Part shown: piece by piece, positions 1 to 12,690 of the stretch
Position numbering within the stretch: the first letter of the stretch is position 1
Layout: each line of letters starts with the position of its first letter
DNA from: Apostichopus japonicus
Taxonomy: Eukaryota; Echinodermata; Holothuroidea; Aspidochirotida; Stichopodidae
Reading direction: 5' to 3'
Assembly (NCBI RefSeq): GCF_037975245.1
Contig: NC_092566.1
Location: 8,476,001 to 8,540,000 of the forward strand
Length of the DNA stretch: 64,000 nt
Translations under genes and position numbers: made by a program
The notes under the pieces: model-generated
The model's database searches: none
What the model saw: only the letters and a program-made list of their open reading frames with translations
Told to the model about the DNA's origin: nothing

Positions 1-173
1 TATACATTCGACTTTTCTTTTTCTACTCTGTTACTTTCTCTTTCTTTTCTAAACTGAGATAAACATATCGTTGCATCATATGGTAGCTCCATGGAAGTGG
101 TATAGTTATTGTTTATAAACAATATGTAATTCGTCATTTCCCAAATTTGAGATAAAGATATATTTGTATTCTA

Positions 174-174
<1 letters not shown>

Positions 175-266
<92 letters not shown>

Positions 267-273
267 TACATAT

Positions 274-337
<64 letters not shown>

Positions 338-340
338 TAC

Positions 341-395
<55 letters not shown>

Positions 396-405
396 CATGC
401 AACGA
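175..405. repeat. (TA)n microsatellite
   Basis: About 230 bp of nearly pure TA dinucleotides, interrupted by TACATA and ATTTATA variants. All apparent open frames here read Tyr-Ile repeats and are artefacts. The equivalent tract in copy B (about 35,968-36,140) is more interrupted. Confidence 0.95.
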
Positions 406-413
406 TATCGTAC

Positions 414-2458
414 ATTGTCATCGGTTTGAAATACTATTTCTTCTCATGTAATTGTTATATTATAATACTGTAACAATCAAAGGGTGAAATTTTAGGCAGG
501 ATTTAGGCGTCATATGTCATATACACAATGCAAAAGAAACCATTCGAGTTTTCGTATACAACATTTCTACAGCTATTCCTGTTAGCAATATATTCGAACT
601 TATCTTGGACATTGAGCACCAGTTATTTCCATCTGAGGGGGTGGGCGAGAAGTTATAAGAGAAACGCGGACACTCCGGTCATGTGCTTAGTTCAACTTGG
701 TTATGCACTAGAACGATCAATCTAGGTATCATAAGGAGCATTAATATTGTGTTAGGCTACTATCACTGTGCACTGTACACATTATAATGGCTGACCTCAA
801 AATTTCGTGTTTTACAACGGACATTAACAAACAAGATAGGCGCACAATTTCCCCACAAAACGCCCTCAGATTAATTTCTACCAAAATCAAATTTAAATGT
901 CTATACCCCCCCCCCCGCCCCTCCGTCACACCCTCGTTCGGTTAAGGAAGCTTAATATCACTTAAAATCTAACTTGCTGGTGCCACCTTGTTGCACCGAC
1001 GTTCCTGTCAAGTTTGTACATTAATCTGTTAAAAGATATCCCATTTCCTGACAATACACTCATAATGAATTCTGGTCAACTAACGCGACATTTGTCATAA
1101 GATTGTCATAAGATATGCTGTGTTGGCGCGATACATTGTCAATACATTTATGATATGTTTACATTGGACGCTAACGTCCTTTATTTGCAAAGCTCAAGTG
1201 TCTTTATTTGGTGAGTAAATAACTATTTAAATATCTCTATATCCATACGTCCGTATTGGTCTATATACACTGTTGTGGTGCTTAGAATTATACATATTGT
1301 TCGTGCTATATAGTATGTGAACAAAATTTATGCTTCCACGAGGAAAACGGAGATTTTCTTGGGAAATGTCACTGTTTCCGCATCATTTGACTGTATAACG
1401 TGATACTCAATTGCTGCTGACGTCAGTTCGAAAGCTAGGCGTACACTGAGCAGTTGGTGGCGGATACGAACTACTTTCGTATAGACGGCTTTACAATATA
1501 AATGATACTATAACGGTATGTATGTCGTTAGTTCAATACACAGTATAGGAGACTTGTTGTGGTGTTTCCACATGCACTCGCGAAGCTGTCATAACAAAAT
1601 TTACATTTAATGTTTATATAATTATTATCCGATTTCATTACACTATACGAGCGTTTGTGATTTTGACCTATCAAAAAAAAACTTTAAAAAGAAATAGGCC
1701 ATCACATTAGTCAACGATGTTCTAATCACCTTGTACTGAAACATGTTTGCTCGGTGAACCCATTTTTTTCATTCGTATGAATTCGTATGAATTACAGTTT
1801 CGAGGGATTTTCCAGTAGCGGGCAACACTTATATGGAAAAGAAAAATATTTCACACTGTTAGTTGAATCAATATCTTGTCCCTAACTCAAGTCATGGTTA
1901 ATTTATTGATTGAAACCTATTTTGACTGACTAAACCATCGATTCTTTCCTGGAATGGATCACGTACAGTGAAGGCAGTCTGTAGTGTCATAAATTAGCAA
2001 ATGTCCTTCAAAACGTTCGGGTTCCTTCTATAACATGCTTTGTTGATTTGGAATTCAAACTAGTTACATGTGGAATGTTTGCCGCTCAGCTTTCACGGTT
2101 CTCTTGTATTTAGTATTTCATTGGAATGTTGCGTTTAAATCTCATCCCAAAGTGACGCCTGCATTGTGATCCTTACGCTACTCCAAAACATGTACCAAAC
2201 ATATCTTGAGCCCAAAAAAAAAGCGTCTCGAATCTTACACATTTAAGCAAACAGGATGAACATTTTCGTTAACAAAATGGCTAATAAGCCACGCCCATAT
2301 ACGTTCCTACTATCACATATGGATTTCCGATGCAGATAGGTCACGTCGGGTCGCCTCAGTACTGCGCAATACGTGTGGGAATTCCTGGATTAAACATTGT
2401 CTCATATACATTACCAGTATTCAAACGTCTACAATATAAGGAAGTTGTATGTACACAG
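414..2458. other. No gene seen
   Basis: Unique-looking AT-rich DNA shared with copy B (about 36,145-38,195). I see no open frame with protein character, no RNA gene and no clear transposon end. It includes a C10 run near 907. Confidence 0.6.
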
Positions 2459-2484
2459 TACAGTGCTTATATAGATATAGATAT

Positions 2485-2518
<34 letters not shown>
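2459..2518. repeat. (TA)n / (TAGA)n microsatellite
   Basis: A short GATATA to TATATA run. The copy B equivalent is at 38,198-38,236. Confidence 0.9.
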
Positions 2519-3023
2519 GAATATTATACAATACATTGAGCTGCATATTGTCGTTGAAAATATGTTTATTTAGCAACACTTATACTGGCTTTCCAATTCG
2601 AAATGAAACCTTTTCAAATGTAAAATTGAAAATTACTTTACCAAATTTGCAATAAAAACGAAAAACCATGACTAAAACCTTCCTCATTAACGTGTTGTCA
2701 ACCACGTATTACGTCACTCTGTTTCGGACATGACAGAGTCCTGGACACTGATTGGTCAAATTGAACAACATTTCATTTCATATGATTCATGTTTTTTTTT
2801 CTCAGTATACAAAACATAATTTAAATAGTGACAAAGTAATGCTGATTAAAAAATAATCATTGTACAATGAGAAGGAAGTGATCTACAAAACCTTAGTAGG
2901 CTTAACTAGTAGAACGATCACTCCCGAGTGAGAAAAAAAAAGAAAAAAAAGAAATAAATAAGAAGAGAAGAAGAAAATGATGCAAGGTATATGAATTAAT
3001 ACCGGTATCTATCTATATCTAGC

Positions 3024-4373
3024 TTGTTTGCATGGACTAGGAAAAACATCACTGGCCAGGGATCTGTTTACAATTGAACAAAGGAGAGACATCATTTCAG
3101 ATTTACTATCCTTAACCAACCATGTTGGTATACAGGGTCAAGACAACAATGTTTAGATGAAAGTCCCGAAATTATTTTCACCACCTCGTCTGTAGAAAGT
3201 TCACGAAAGTTAGAGAAACCTTCAGCTGCAGTACTGCCATGGTGGTGAGAACCAGAGTAAGATGGTCTAATATTCGCCCGGATACATTCGACTTTCTTCT
3301 CAAAGTAATGAGCAAAACTGTTCCGGTAATTACGTTTCTGGTACATTGTCAGGAAAGCATATTTCCGTTCGGAGACTATTACGTCAGATACACCGCCGTA
3401 GGAGGAGGTGAGGCGTAGGGGGGGGGGGTGACGACCAATCCTGCGTCTCTTGAATGGAGCATAACTATCCAAGAGCTTACTCAGTGAATTGTTATAGTAA
3501 CTATACAACCTCACTGTCAATGTCTCATTATCGGGAGTGAGAACGGTAAAGGAGCTCGGATTTGAAGGCATCCATAGGAAAGTTGCGAAAACGTCGAGAA
3601 ATGATGTAGGTCTCTTTCTGTGAGGGCTTGGATAAATCCAATGTCTCAAGCACAGCATGATGGTCACTGATATTGAAATCATGCACTGAAATCCCACTGA
3701 TTAAATTTTGATCATTTCTATTGATAAGAAGGTCAAGTGAATGACCACCAACATGTGTCGGATCAACAACATTTTGTAGAAGATCGAATGTCTTAAGAGT
3801 TTGGAGAAAATTAGCAGCCGACGAGTCTTGGAGGTTCTCGACGTGAAAATTGAAGTCCCACAAATTAGTATAGTATCCTCTGTTGTGCAAATATTTTCGA
3901 GAAGATAGTGAAGTTCTTTGTTGGAATAGTGATAATGTGAGACCGTAAATTCCGAGATGGGGCAGGACGGTAAATAGAATACAATCTGAAAGTACAACCC
4001 ACCCCACAACGTATGCAGCAGATGGTTCAATTACTGGACTTAAGTCTGCGGAACAGACTACGGCGACCCCACCACCTCGAAAGCTTCTACAGAAACAGGA
4101 TAGTTTAAAAATTGAAAAAGGGTGTTATCTCGTTTACAATTACAGTGTCACTTTCTTGTAACCATGTCTCCGTGAAGACGGCATGGGAACTGTCTGTAAT
4201 AAAATCATAAATTGTAGTTGTTTATTTCTGACAGATCGGCAGTTCGGTAGACCAAGTTTAATAGGCATTTGGCTATGGTAGATAGTATTGTCATCACGTT
4301 TGGTATGAGAACTGCATTGCTTACCACGAAAGCGTAGTAATCCGTTCTCCTGTAAGTCACAAAGGAGAGACAC
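3024..4373 (-). pseudogene. CR1/Jockey-like LINE ORF2 fragment, copy A
   Basis: A decayed non-LTR retrotransposon read right to left. The endonuclease start NCRSVRNK lies near 4,270. The middle of the endonuclease/exonuclease/phosphatase domain includes HVENLQDSSAANFLQTLKTF and ISDHHAVL around 3,650-3,850. The linker to reverse transcriptase has STDEVVKIISGL and CCLDP near 3,110-3,200, and the first reverse transcriptase residues (SLASDVFPSPCKQA in another frame) end near 3,024. The catalytic part of the reverse transcriptase is missing. Frameshifts are several: one destroys the GDFN motif near 3,858 in this copy only, and a TA insertion near 3,130 is shared with copy B and so predates the duplication. 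The clade is judged from motif style only. Confidence 0.8.
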
Positions 4374-4599
4374 TTGACCTACTACTTCAGCAGCTTAGTT
4401 CTACTGTACACAATAGTGTCTCCGTGGATTGTCATAGAAACGATGGTACAGAAACACACTAATAGACGAAACCACAACAGAAAAAACATCAAATGATGTG
4501 TGAAACAAACACGAGAAATCACAAAGAAGTACAACGAGCAAAGTTTCGACTCCAATGGCAACATCCACGATGTTCATGAAAACTCGAATAAATTATGGA

Positions 4600-4919
4600 G
4601 ATAAAAAAACGGTGATATTAAGCTGCACGAAGCAGCACCCGCGCGGCAGCTGAGACAGCACCAATAGACAAAGTACATTAAAAATGATGGCAATACATTA
4701 AGAAGATGGTTGAGGAGTTATCTTTACAAATATAACCATAACACCAGCCCCCCCCCCCCGTCCATACACACACATACTCTCAGGTTGACAAATTTAAGGT
4801 ATATATCATTAATTTGGATAAGGTATTTCTTTACATTACGTTTAAAAGATGTTTTAGACTTAGCTTCTTTGAGTGACGTCGGTAGGTTGTTCCAAACTTG
4901 TCTGGGAATTACCATAGAC
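4600..4919 (-). pseudogene. 3' tail of a LINE, copy A
   Basis: The minus strand from 4,915 reads VWNNLPTSLKEAKSKTSFKR followed by a NVKKYLI ending. This is the typical C-terminus of CR1/Jockey-type LINE ORF2 (WNsLP...FKr.lKkYL). A 3' UTR-like stretch with a C10 run follows. The tail lies immediately upstream, on the minus strand, of the 5' part of another LINE at 4,373, so the order is tail then head. It ends only about 60 bp before the splice acceptor of the nuclease-helicase gene. Confidence 0.7.
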
Positions 4920-4996
4920 TAAACTAGAACAAAGCGTTTGTATTCTCCTGTCCTCCCTCTTCTTTGTCTGTTTATAGATTTGGGGATTTCTATAAG

Positions 4997-7900
4997 ATGG
5001 CTGCATCTGTTGTTGCTGACCCTGGTCGAAAGTGTACATTATGTGCGGCTACGAAAACACCCTTAGAGTCCGACATTAATAGACTACCAACCATAAAACT
5101 ATCGGAATGTGTAGTTGAAGTAGCTGGAAAATATGTATCTTTCGACCAAGCTACACGAGGATACATCGACGAGCATTTCCCAAATCTGGAGACCGATACT
5201 TATAAGGTTCCATCAGCATTTGTTTACCAACAGGATGAACGACTGGACTATGTGGTTGATGAACAAGTTCCAAACCTGCCAAAAGGGATTCAACAGAGTC
5301 TGAAGGGACATAAAAGCCCCGATGAGGTGTAGTAAAATTATTGCGATAATATTATTATCATCGTAATCAGTCTTGAACTATATATTCTGCGAGAGAGTGG
5401 GTTAGGGAGAGGAGGGTAATGGGTAGGGATAATTGTGTATTACACGTAATGCAGTATTTCTAACCCTTTCAAACCAAAAGGATCCAATATTTAGGCCGAC
5501 CTCGAGGGCAGAAATAGTGAATGAAACTACTCTACTGATGGCAACAATGGAAATGGGTATTTGCTAATGAAAAGATGATAGAATGAAACAGCTCATATTC
5601 CTTCCCTAATTTGATGCAGTTGATTTTTTTCAATGATCACAGACAGCAAAAAAAATTATGAAAAAGACATTGCTAAATAAATGGAAGGAAAGGAATTTCA
5701 AAGTAGAAGAAAGACACAAGGGAGCGGGATGGCAATCTGACCACACGTTTTGTTTTAAGAGATTAACTGTATTCCATTTATTTCAGGTTTGGATATTAGT
5801 TTTCCTATTGAACAGAAAACCTTTTCATGTTCTACTTCAGAGGAGCGTTTCAAAAGCAATAAATTCATTAATTCATTATAGCTAAAGTAATATGTAAATA
5901 TTACAGAACTCACAGAATTAAAAGAAAGACATTTGAAATGGGAGACTTCGTCAGTACTATTAATTTCCTAAAGTTAATTATTCAATTTATTTGTTTATCT
6001 TCTAGATTCTGTCAGATAGAAGTCAGAAAGAGGCAGTGGAGAAGATTGCTCGTGCTATCAATTTATGGGGAAAGAGGAATAAAGAACCAATTTTAGTTTT
6101 GAGTGAATTCAAGTTTGCTTCCTTTTTGAAACACGTGAGGAAGAAAAAAGAAGATACTAAATATGAAGCATTAGAACGTAAAGAAATATGTGACGTTAAT
6201 GGTGAGCATGATATTGTCGTCATAAACATGAAGTTAGGCGTAATTTTCTTTCAGGTGAAATCAGTACCTGAATCGTCTGGACGAACAACGCAACACACGC
6301 AACTTAAACGTGCTTTCAAACAAGTAGTCAAAGATATACATGCCATGAAAACAATGAACCGGGATTTACTTTTCGTTGAATCGCTACCAATGCTAAAGTT
6401 TATTGCGGTTCCAAATTTGTCGAATGGATGTCTTATTGATGTCTGTGCGGAACATGATAGCATCATTTTAAGAAGTGATCAAATAGCTAATGACGACTCG
6501 TTCAGTAAATGGTGGATGAGCAATGTACAAGAATGTTTACAAAAAGAAGACTATGCGATGACAACTTCACAGTATCGAGACCTCTGTGGTCGATATATTG
6601 GCCTCGCTTCTCCTGTTAAATATCGCAACCTCCCAGACGCCATCAGTAAAGTGGGATCCAAAGTAGGCAAATTGAAGCTTACTGAAGAACAGGAAGAAAT
6701 ATTAACAAAAGCACCGCCATTAAACATTCTTCTTGGAGACTTCGGAACCGGGAAATCTCTACTAGTGATCAAGAAGGCCAAGAGTTTGGCAAGCTCTGGT
6801 ATTGTATACGTCATATCGTTTGCAGCCGTTTCTGATGGCACTGGAAAGGTACGAGAAGAGGAGGACAACTGTGTGGACTTTCTAAAAGATATGTTGAGTA
6901 AAGACGGAACAGGAGCGGAGAATGAGATACACATCACAAGCTTTCTCAAACACATTAAGGACATTGAAAGCCGCGAAAGTATTAAATTTCCAGAGCTTCC
7001 TTTTCAGCTGACACCGGATTTCTTGTGTGCAGTTATTAGGATCACTGTTCAGAGGCATCCTACACATACCGTCCATTTCCTACTCGATGAATTACCACTT
7101 TGTATTGGTAAATCTAAAGGTGGTTGGAATCAACTGGAAGCGTTCCTCAAGTACAATACATCCATGACTGTGTGGATGACTATCTCATGTTGTTCATATG
7201 CGTTGAAAAAGGGTGAAGATTTCTCATGTTTATATGAACATCTTCCAGGTTCATTCGAGAAAAATATCCTCACGCAATGTATGAGGACATCAAGGAATGG
7301 CTTTAAGCTAGTGCAGGCTGTGAGAAAGTTCAAAGGTGATGGGCTTTTTAATATCACAAAATCCGGTAACGTCATTGATGGACCAATCCACATATGGTAC
7401 GAATTAACATCCTGCGAATGTCTTCGAACCGGCGAAGACCCTTTGTCGCTTTACGGCTGCCGTTGCGTTGGTGTCCATAGACTGAAGAACATCTTGCGTT
7501 CCATTAGGGGAGGGGATGTTCATGGTATCAATTGGAACGATGTGGCAATAATTCTACATGACACTTATCATAAAATGACACAATTTTTGGCAAGGGCGGT
7601 AGAAGAGGCTTGTGATTCTTTGAGCATCAATGTCAATTACAAAGTAAGTAGTGTTGCCAAGCGGTCTGAAGGTCTTGGAACTGCCAACGCAGAGAATGGA
7701 TCTAAAGGTGCAGTAACGTTAGTTGACTTCTGGAGTTACAAAGGTAATGAAAAGAAAGCCGTGGTTTACATTGATCCGTATGGTGGACCACTGGTCTGGA
7801 ATATCACCTCAAGGTGGCATGGATACCAAGACGTAGCAGGAACACTTTCGCGTGCTCTAGCTCAGATATTTTACGTCACGTGGCCTAAAGAAGAACAAGA

Positions 7901-8165
7901 TGTTTTCTTGCTTGATTTGGATGAATTCTTACATAAGACAGCTCCAACGTCAGTCGATCCGTTAGGGATAAATTTTAAAGTTGGAATAGCACGGGGGATC
8001 AGAAATGGACGAAGGGGTCATAAATGGGAACATAGGAAGTTCATGGATTACCTGGTTGAAGAAAAAGTTATTACACGGTACGAAGTTCTGCCCTTCGTCA
8101 ATAAGATCCGATCCGATCCTGTAAAGTTTAAAGGGAAATTCGAGAGGCTAAATTTCAATACTTAA
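4997..8165 (+). CDS. NERD-like nuclease / SF1 helicase-like protein, two exons (copy A, intact)
   Basis: Exon 1 is 4,997-5,326 (ATG in context AAGATGG; donor GAG|GTGTAG). The intron is 5,327-6,005 and exon 2 is 6,006-8,165 (acceptor TTATCTTCTAG); the join is phase 0. The predicted protein has 829 residues. Residues 1-110 hold a CTLC pair (Cys13, Cys16) and match nothing I recognise. Residues about 170-200 carry GEHDIVVI then FFQVKS, the D...(E/Q)xK pattern of NERD/PD-(D/E)XK nucleases. The helicase-like part has LTEEQEEIL, Walker A GDFGTGKS (354-361), Walker B FLLDEL (468-473), a CMRTSR arginine motif (535-540), YKGNEKKAVVYID (688-700) and LSRALAQIFYVTW (near 724-736), in the order of SF1 motifs I, II, IV, V and VI. 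An intracellular nucleic-acid enzyme is likely; an immune role is inference. An acceptor-like TTTATAG at 4,970-4,976 suggests an upstream non-coding exon. AATAAA sites lie at 8,484 and 8,766. Confidence 0.82.
5327..6005 (+). other. Intron of the nuclease-helicase gene, copy A
   Basis: A 679-bp GT-AG intron, the same length in copy B. It includes a 75-codon open frame (5,658-5,885) that is kept in copy B; at this level of identity that proves nothing about coding. The polypyrimidine tract before the acceptor is short (TTTGTTTATCTTCTAG). Confidence 0.75.
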
Positions 8166-9499
8166 ACAAATTGCTTAAAGTTTTGTATGTACATCTGAAG
8201 GTTAAAACCAAAATCATCATAACTTTAATTTCGTTACGGCGAAAATAATATTTTCAAATTTGGTAATACGTTGTGAATGTATCTGACAACGATATGGTGA
8301 CGGATGTAACTATGACGAATTGAGCAGTTTGTGTTTCTCGGTACCATAATGAGATCCTGAGCCAAAAATGATAACAACCAAAAAATCTGCAAGGAACATT
8401 GACAGCAAAGCCAGTGAAATTTTGACGAGCGTCTGCCCTTTAATCTTTTAAATTACATTTTCTGCCACCAGCATATCCCTTTAAATAAACTTGAGAAGTA
8501 ACTTTCGGTACATTGTATAATCGAGTTACGTTAACTGAAATAACACAATGTCATCAGAAATGTTTCAAATATTATGGTTTTCAACTAAGGGCTAAACGTT
8601 AAGACTAGATTAAAGATGGGCTTGAGGCAGAAACTGTTTCTTGATATGTAATAGGCCAAGAAAAAAGATTATTTAAGTGCTAGTAACTTTTCTATAGCCC
8701 ATCTGGTTTTTAAGATTTTCACCTTTAATATTATGCTAAAACTCTGGAATGCTCCTTCAAGGCTCAATAAATGATGTACTCGGTTCTTGCATGTTTAAAT
8801 GGTAACTTTAATCTATTGTTTTAAATTCTTAAACAAGTGAATGTAATGCATTGCCGTAAAGATACTACTTGTGGTCATACAAGTTATATGTTTTCCTATT
8901 GAGTTAGTAAGGTTGTATCTGAGGAAGTGACCTAATGTATAATATATGTATTGTTACGAAGTCCAGATATTATGGATTGGGGAAACGAACACTATAAAGA
9001 AGATAAGGGAGGTATCGTCTTTAAAATGAATCTAATCCGTGTCTCTTGGTTCAAAAAAAACATATTACTTAGCATAAATGCATTACATACCGGTATACTT
9101 AAAGTTAGCTTAAAGACAAAGGTACCTCGGCTACCGCTGGGCTCTTCGTCGGGGTGTCACGTTCCAGGGAAGTCGGTGTTCGCTCAAGTAACACGGCGGT
9201 TATGTCTGGAAGCTTCAGGAAGGCGCTTTAAGTAAATAACAGTTCCGGAAGAGAACAGGACCATGTAAGGTAAATAATAGTTCCAGAAGAAAACGCGAAC
9301 ATGGTGGTGTCCAAAAGAGAATTGCTTGGCACAGATTGCTTGGCATGGTGCAGAAAGGCCGGAACGGAAAGATGGGTTTTTGTAAGTGCTAGGCAGACAT
9401 AGTTGTTTTACGTGGCGTGACGTACAGGCTGGTGCCACTGGGAGAAGAGAGCGAGCCACTCCTTGCAAACTAATTTATATAACATTCTGTAAGGTTACT
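8166..9499. other. 3' flank of copy A gene, no further gene
   Basis: Probable 3' UTR with AATAAA at 8,484-8,489 and 8,766-8,771, then non-coding DNA shared with copy B. In copy B the first signal is changed to AATTAA, while the second is kept (44,505-44,510). The 94-codon frames near 9,000-9,470 are not both open in copy B and show no family resemblance. Confidence 0.55.
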
Positions 9500-10498
9500 C
9501 GACCGTACGAAGACCTAGAGAGGACATGGTAAAAAAATATATATATTACGTACGTACGTAATATTTATTACGTACGTACGTGATAATTTTACGTTCTATA
9601 CCGAAGATAGTAAGAAGTGGCGGTACGCGGTACGTATAGACTGTAACACATTTGTCTACATGCAAGAAGTCAAGCTTATGCAGCCTAGAGACTAGTTATA
9701 CTCAAAAATGCCGGAGACAGATAATTAAGGTACGTTCGTTCGACTAACAGAAACACCACAGGTATGCCTGTACTTTAGCCGCCACAATTTTGTGCTGGAA
9801 CTCATTGCCGGATCATTAGTCCTAGGCTCAATTAATGCATCAATAGGTCTGGTGTAAGTTAGACCTAGGCCTCACGTTAAGCTTGTGTTCATTGAATCTC
9901 ACGTCGATAGGTCATGGGCTAGCTAGGCCAGTGATAAGGCCTGTGTAGTGTCTATTGCCGCTGTCGATCCAAGATGATGTTACGGCAACTCCCTGGTAGA
10001 TACTCCCCAGCCTATGCACACACAGCCAGGGTAATACTAATAGATGGGCGAACGATACAGTACAAGGTATTTGTTAGAACAACTCCCTGATTGAACTCAC
10101 ATTTTATAGGCTAGGTAAGGGTAGGACAGGACTACCCTACACTACAGATAATTGTTTGAGGTTTATTTGTAGCCTTGAAGTTGATTTTAAAAGTATAAAC
10201 GTGGAATTGTATGTTGATAATCATATTGTGTAGCCCTCCTGTATCAACAGCTAGCCCGTTTATTATAATAACTACCACGTCCAATACAATTCAATTAAGG
10301 TTAGTTGCTAATCTCAAATCACTACATGGTATCAGCTAGTATTATTATAAGGTTAGCCTACTTTACACACAAACCTAACTTAACAGGTTACTAAACGTCA
10401 AAGGAGCCTAGGGTTAAAAACCACATAAAATGCCCTGTGGAAAACAAACCCAAACAGAAATAAGACTGACCAACTCAGAGAATTATTCCAAGATTAAA

Positions 10499-10526
10499 TT
10501 AGGGTTAGGTTTAGGGTTAGGTTTTC
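10499..10526. repeat. Telomere-like TTAGGG/TTAGG repeats
   Basis: Four degenerate units (TTAGGGTTAGG TTTAGGGTTAGG) inside the 3.56-kb element. Animal telomeres use TTAGGG; this is too short to mean a telomere fusion. Confidence 0.5.
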
Positions 10527-10633
10527 AAAAAGCATGGCACAAACTATTAGACTGAAGAAAGCGATTAATCTTCTTTTTATTCTAGTTCGTTAACACACCA
10601 TTTAATACTTTAATTGTTTCATTCCTTTCCTAG

Positions 10634-10680
10634 ATTGGTACAAACTGGAAAATGAGAAATTGAGAGAGGCTACCAAGTAA
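10634..10680 (+). other. Possible captured terminal exon inside the 3.56-kb element
   Basis: After an acceptor-like TTCATTCCTTTCCTAG, one frame reads WYKLENEKLREATK and then TAA, a charged helix-like ending. It is short and unsupported by any neighbour. It could equally be chance. Confidence 0.15.
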
Positions 10681-12149
10681 CGCAGCTTTGCAATAGTAGA
10701 AGGATGTCTTTGGCTTGGAGGATGCACATCAAGAATGTGATTGTAGCTGTTTTTATGAGAAACAATTTGATGTTTTGCATTTCAATTCATCTCTCTGTCC
10801 ACAATTGATAATACCTGTTGGTACAACTTCAATGAAACTTGCATAGAGATGGCCTGTGATGAAGAGACTTGTGGAAGTGCTCAGGAATTTTATGTCAAAG
10901 GTCATTTAGACGTCGGTTTAGTTAATTGTTTGGAAACGCTTCTTCCTGAGTCCACGGACGGACATGTGGATGTATGCAAAACGTGATCATAATTATGGTC
11001 ATTCGGGCTCGGAGTATCAGAAATTTCATGTTCAAGGACACTTTGGTTTATACTTTAACTACTTAACTGTTAGCTCAAAATCTTTTCAAATTAATCTTTC
11101 TTGTGATTATAATACGCTTAACTTAATTACCACTTTCTATTGGAGTTAAAATAATTTGCACAAGTATGTGAGGTCCAAGGATGAGCTTATTACTAAAACA
11201 TTAATGGTATCGTTGGAAGCCTAAGTATTGTCTTGCAGATGTTCGGTTTGCCTGTGCAAAGTGGTAAAATATAATTGTAATTAAATAAAATATGAATTAA
11301 TTACCAATAAGTGAATAATTAAATTAAACAAATCAATTTGGTATTAGGTCATCCCTATCGTTAACAATGTGAACAAAGATCTTCTAAGACCTTCCTATCT
11401 AGTTAACGTATATGCCCCAAATAATAGCACGCTATAATGGCAAGAAGTTTTCAAAAAGTACCTTCCAATTGTTCTCAGACATTTTTAAGGACACACAAGA
11501 TGACTGAATAGGAAAATTTCCTCAAAGGTTGTAATAAAAACAGTTTAAGAATTCGGACCAAAGGTGATCACATTTGAATATCTAGCATATTTGGGCCTAA
11601 TACAGCATACCTTTAAAGAAAAGAAGCTACTGACACGGGGCTGAATTTGTCGTAACAAAGGTTATTGGAAGAGAGGCTTTGATCAAGTATTTCAAGTAAG
11701 AGGTATAGGGTCCATTTCTTGTTCTGTACTGAAAACTGTTCAAGTGATTTCCAAGTTGTATCCGTGTGCAAAAGTGCTGATCAAGGTCTTGGTATCCCTG
11801 TTATATTTCACAGTTGATGTCGAGCAATCAGAGCTTCAGCATGTAACGATGTTTATGCTGTAAATATGTCCTCAAAATTTTGATTTCAGTATTGCATTTC
11901 TTATATTAATTCATTGTATTATTATTTGAGGAATTAATTAAACTACATTGCAAAAGTTCACTTATTACTCAAAATTCGAAAGTAAAGGAGATGCAAATAA
12001 AGTTAGCTATCAGTACCATTGATGATGTTGTTTTATAATTTATGTTTGCTTTTTCTCAATTTGAATGCATTGCAACTTAAATGGAGAATAAGGTGGCATA
12101 TTAACAAGGAAAGGGGTGATTTAACCAGGAATGAGGTGGAAAATCAATT

Positions 12150-12690
12150 TAATATTAACCAGGATAATGGTGACATCAACCAGGAATTGTTGTTTAATTT
12201 AACCAGAAAGGGGTGGAACATTCTGCAATATTAACCAGGATAGCATTAGCACCAACCAGGAATGTTGGTTAATTTAACCAGGAAAGAGGTGAAATATTTC
12301 ATGATATTAACCAGGATAGTATAAGCTTCAACCAGGAAATGTTGGTTAATTTAACCAGGAAAGAGGTGGAACATTTTATGATATTAACCAGGATAGCATT
12401 AGCACCAATCAGGAATGTTGGTTAATTTAACCAGGAAAGAGGTGAAATATTTCATGATATTAACCAGGATAGTATTAGCATCAACCAGGAAATGTTGGTT
12501 AATATCACAAGGAATGAGGTGAATACCCATTGATATTAACCAGGACAGTATTAGCATCAACCAGGAAATGTTGGTTAATATCACCAAGAATGAGGTGAAT
12601 ACCCATTGATATTAACCAGGACAGTGTCAAAATTTCACCACGAAATTTAACCAGGCTTTGGATTTTGTTAAAATCTCATTCACCAGGTAA
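12150..12690. repeat. 76-bp tandem repeat with AACCAGGA motifs
   Basis: The unit start TTAACCAGG recurs at 12,231, 12,307, 12,384, 12,460, 12,536 and 12,613, a period of 76-77 bp. Each unit carries two or three AACCAGGA motifs. The array is followed by the inverted form (CCTGGTGAAATTTCACCAGG near 12,730-12,780) and an end-like TTTTTAGAGTGTA at 12,784-12,794. The 71-codon frame starting at 12,019 is translated repeat, not a gene. Confidence 0.85.

Noticed and set aside
106-473. Four long Tyr/Ile-rich open frames
   Set aside because: They are translations of the TA microsatellite on both strands.
2459-2655. Direct repeats that might be a CRISPR array
   Set aside because: Simple dinucleotide microsatellite in an animal genome; no spacer structure anywhere in the window.
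5658-5885. 75-codon frame conserved in both duplicates (also 41,397-41,624)
   Set aside because: It lies in the intron of the nuclease-helicase gene, and the conservation only reflects the recent duplication.
6251-7393. Several minus-strand frames of 64-137 codons opposite exon 2
   Set aside because: They are shadows of the real plus-strand coding frame and lack any family features.
10499-10526. Possible telomere fusion
   Set aside because: Only four degenerate units lying inside a transposon.
12019-12234. 71-codon frame ending in NQELLFNLTRKGW
   Set aside because: Translated 76-bp tandem repeat; the frame breaks with repeat variation.
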